From assembly GCA_945877315.1 (NCBI GenBank), contig CAMCRP010000035.1:1-33967 (forward strand): a DNA stretch of 33,967 bases, written 5' to 3'. The stretch's first letter is position 1. Each line of letters begins with the position of its first letter. The notes below the pieces were generated by a model, which was given only the letters and a program-made list of their open reading frames with translations, searched no databases and was not told where the DNA came from. The translations under genes and the position numbers were made by a program. This stretch comes from an uncultured Ruminococcus sp. (GTDB lineage Bacteria > Bacillota > Clostridia > Oscillospirales > Ruminococcaceae). Below are positions 32,370 through 33,967 of this stretch, one piece after another.

Positions 32370-33437
32370 TCACGCTTTTCCTTTCAGAACGGAGATCAGT
32401 TTGTATGACAGTCGGTTTATTTCGTCAAAGCTGACTGAATCTATATAGTAGCTTTCAAGCTTGTCGTGAATTTCTTTTGCCTTGGTCAGTGCCTCCGACG
32501 CTTCTTCGGAAAGCTCGGACGCAGCCTTTTTGTTAAAGTTCAGACGCTGTTTTTTGGCTGAAATCGCCGATTTCCCGTAAAATCTTGCAAAGTTTATCCT
32601 CGAACCTTCCACATCGTGAAGTCCGTTAAAGTTAGAAGCGGTTATAAGTGCCAGCTTCATTTCAGGGACAAGAATATGCTCAAAGGCATTAGTCTGGAGC
32701 ATAAAATATTCGCTGACGGTTATGTCATAGCCCCGCTCAATAAGCTTGTCGGACAGGCTTCTCAGCAGAAAATCGCTGCCGGCGCAGTAGGGGTCATGCA
32801 GCAGGTAAACCGTGTAGCCGTCGGGGATAAGGGTCTTGTAACCGTCCTTTGTCAGTGCGGACAACTGCTTGTAGGAGAGAGTGCCTTTGCCGTCGGTGTC
32901 CTTTTTTGGGAACAGCTTTTTGGTGAAACGGTTTGCAAAGCCTTCCAGCTTTTCAAGGTTGAGTGTTTGAGATGCAATGGTAAAGCTGTCGCTGTTAAGT
33001 GAGGCAATTGCCGAAACAAAACGTCTGCATCTGCCGTGATACTGGGCGTTTTCCTCAGTTGCGGCGATGATCTCCGAACGCTTTGAGAATAGCTTTCCCG
33101 AATCCCAATATTCGCCCAAATTGAGTATCTGTGCTGTTGCTCCGGGATAAACGGGGTCAAAGGTGTGAGGTGCGGTGCCGTCCATAAATATCACCTTGAA
33201 CCGTTTGAAAACTACGGCATCAAGAGAATCTGTGTCCGACGAACAGCGGTAGATCTCCTTTTCTTCATCGGGAAATGCGTTTGCCAACTTCTTCATCAGC
33301 GAGGATTTTCCTGTTCCCGGACCGCCCTTGATTATGTAGGTGAAATACTCGTTGTCTGCTAAAATGTCACCGAATCGAGTCCTGAATCCGTCGGGGGACA
33401 CTCCGCCCAGGAAAAACTCAATGGTTCCGTCTTTCAT
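32370..33437 (-). CDS. P-loop ATPase of the PRK06851 type, internally duplicated
   Basis: 355 residues. The first half has an intact Walker A, GGPGTGKSS (38-46), a short helix, and a strand VIFMDGTAPHTFDPVYPG. The second half repeats this layout: YLLHDPYCAGSDFLLRSLSDKL (211-232), then EMKLALITASNFNGLHDVEG (259-278). There the P-loop lysine is lost, so the second site is probably structural. Proteins of this kind occur widely in Clostridia and Bacilli; their role is not known. AAAGGAG precedes the ATG. It is a single gene between the small membrane-protein gene (convergent) and the HD-domain gene (divergent). Confidence 0.75.
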   Translation of the reverse strand: MKDGTIEFFLGGVSPDGFRTRFGDILADNEYFTYIIKGGPGTGKSSLMKKLANAFPDEEKEIYRCSSDTDSLDAVVFKRFKVIFMDGTAPHTFDPVYPGATAQILNLGEYWDSGKLFSKRSEIIAATEENAQYHGRCRRFVSAIASLNSDSFTIASQTLNLEKLEGFANRFTKKLFPKKDTDGKGTLSYKQLSALTKDGYKTLIPDGYTVYLLHDPYCAGSDFLLRSLSDKLIERGYDITVSEYFMLQTNAFEHILVPEMKLALITASNFNGLHDVEGSRINFARFYGKSAISAKKQRLNFNKKAASELSEEASEALTKAKEIHDKLESYYIDSVSFDEINRLSYKLISVLKGKA

Positions 33438-33505
33438 AAAATCAGCTCCTTTAAAGGTTTTTATAGTATATTATGAAATTCGGCATATTTGGTTACATAA
33501 GAGTA

Positions 33506-33534
33506 TTGAATTTTCCTCAAAAATGTGGTACAAT
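33506..33534 (+). promoter_or_regulatory. promoter of the HD-domain gene
   Basis: TTGAAT (33506-33511), 17-base spacer, and TGG-TACAAT, an extended -10 at 33529-33534. Confidence 0.8.
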
Positions 33535-33565
33535 TTCAATGTATCAGGTTTTGGGAGTGATTGCT

Positions 33566-33967
33566 TTGCTTATCGAAAGGCTTATTGAAGCGGCAGTTGA
33601 GTATGACAGGGGAGATCCCAAGCGTATTCAGCATTTAATCAAGGTTCACAGCTTTGCGGCAGTTATCGGAAAATCGGAGAAGCTTTCGGCTGATGAGCAG
33701 CTTGTTCTGGAGGCGTCGGCGGTTCTTCACGACATTGGCATAAAGAACGCCGAACGTATTCACGGTTCTGCTTCGGGGAAATATCAGGAGATAGAGGGTG
33801 TTCCCGTTGCGGAGGAAATTCTTCGGAAATTCGGGTGCAGCGACGACTTTATCTCGGAGGTATGCTATCTTGTGGGACATCATCACAGCTATGCCGAGGA
33901 TATTTCGCAGAAGCTGAGGATCCTTATGGAGGCGGATTTTCTCGTAAATGCTTATGAGGACAGTATG
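33566..33967 (+). CDS. HD-domain phosphohydrolase (3' partial)
   Basis: The first 134 residues of a protein that runs off the window. The start is TTG at 33566, eight bases after GGGAG (33553-33557); an in-frame GTG at 33557 overlaps that site. HD-domain metal ligands are visible: H28 in HLIKVHSFA, H55-D56 in AVLHDIGIKNAE, and a later G104-HHHSYAED, where HD hydrolases usually hold the next histidines. The C-terminal visible part, ILMEADFLVNAYEDSM, carries the conserved late Asp. These enzymes hydrolyse phosphate esters such as nucleotides; the substrate is unknown. It is divergent from the ATPase gene and has its own extended -10 promoter. Confidence 0.88.
   Translation, partial: MLIERLIEAAVEYDRGDPKRIQHLIKVHSFAAVIGKSEKLSADEQLVLEASAVLHDIGIKNAERIHGSASGKYQEIEGVPVAEEILRKFGCSDDFISEVCYLVGHHHSYAEDISQKLRILMEADFLVNAYEDSM

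Noticed and set aside
1-33967. tRNA or rRNA genes, CRISPR arrays, insertion sequences, phage genes
   Set aside because: No cloverleaf-like or rRNA sequence, no regularly spaced repeats, and no transposase, integrase or phage structural proteins were seen on either strand.

Overview
The window looks like chromosome from a low-to-moderate GC, spore-forming-lineage Firmicute of the class Clostridia. The best guess is an Oscillospiraceae/Ruminococcus-like gut bacterium; the family is an inference and was not tested. The supporting evidence is a SpoIIID sporulation regulator, the YmfF/YmfH peptidase pair, RNase M5, a MecA-like ClpC adaptor, two penicillin-binding proteins, Gram-positive Shine-Dalgarno sequences (several with TTG or GTG starts) and many intrinsic terminators. 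I see no rRNA, tRNA, CRISPR, insertion sequence or phage genes.

Layout. 1-2095: the end of an XRE-type regulator, a tandem Nudix protein, a GNAT acetyltransferase on the opposite strand, and spoIIID. 2112-5556 (minus): yceG and telA, the tellurite/toxic-anion-resistance pair, driven by a perfect consensus promoter. 5618-8046 (minus): a class B penicillin-binding protein and a multi-pass membrane protein. 8120-12629 (minus): a tightly overlapping operon ymfF-ymfH-lgt-folD. 12798-22933 (plus): a ten-kilobase run alaS, HIT hydrolase, phosphoribosyltransferase, comEC, holA, rnmV, an MBOAT O-acyltransferase and its DHHW partner, closed by a strong terminator. alaS has its own promoter and a structured leader. 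22934-23246 holds a candidate structured RNA with its own terminator, then a consensus promoter for rpe. 23887-24432 (minus) is a MecA-like adaptor convergent with rpe. 24501-28000 (plus) carries three overlapping Rnf/Nqr-type membrane genes and an anchored putative glycoside hydrolase. 28244-31760 holds a class A penicillin-binding protein and an rRNA methyltransferase. 31770-32368 has a heavily decorated promoter in front of a small membrane protein. 32370-33437 (minus) is a P-loop ATPase, and an HD-domain hydrolase starts at 33566 and runs off the edge.

Working together: much of the window serves the cell envelope (two PBPs, Lgt, O-acyltransferase pair, putative glycoside hydrolase), translation (AlaS, probable EF-P maturation factors, rRNA methyltransferase, RNase M5) and DNA uptake/replication (ComEC, HolA, MecA-like). 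The most unusual item is the three-gene RnfD/RnfE/RnfA-like module at 24501-26738. It lacks RnfB, RnfC and RnfG, and three of the four cysteines that hold the intramembrane [2Fe-2S] cluster in true Rnf/Nqr complexes are replaced. It is probably not an ordinary Rnf complex and its function is open.
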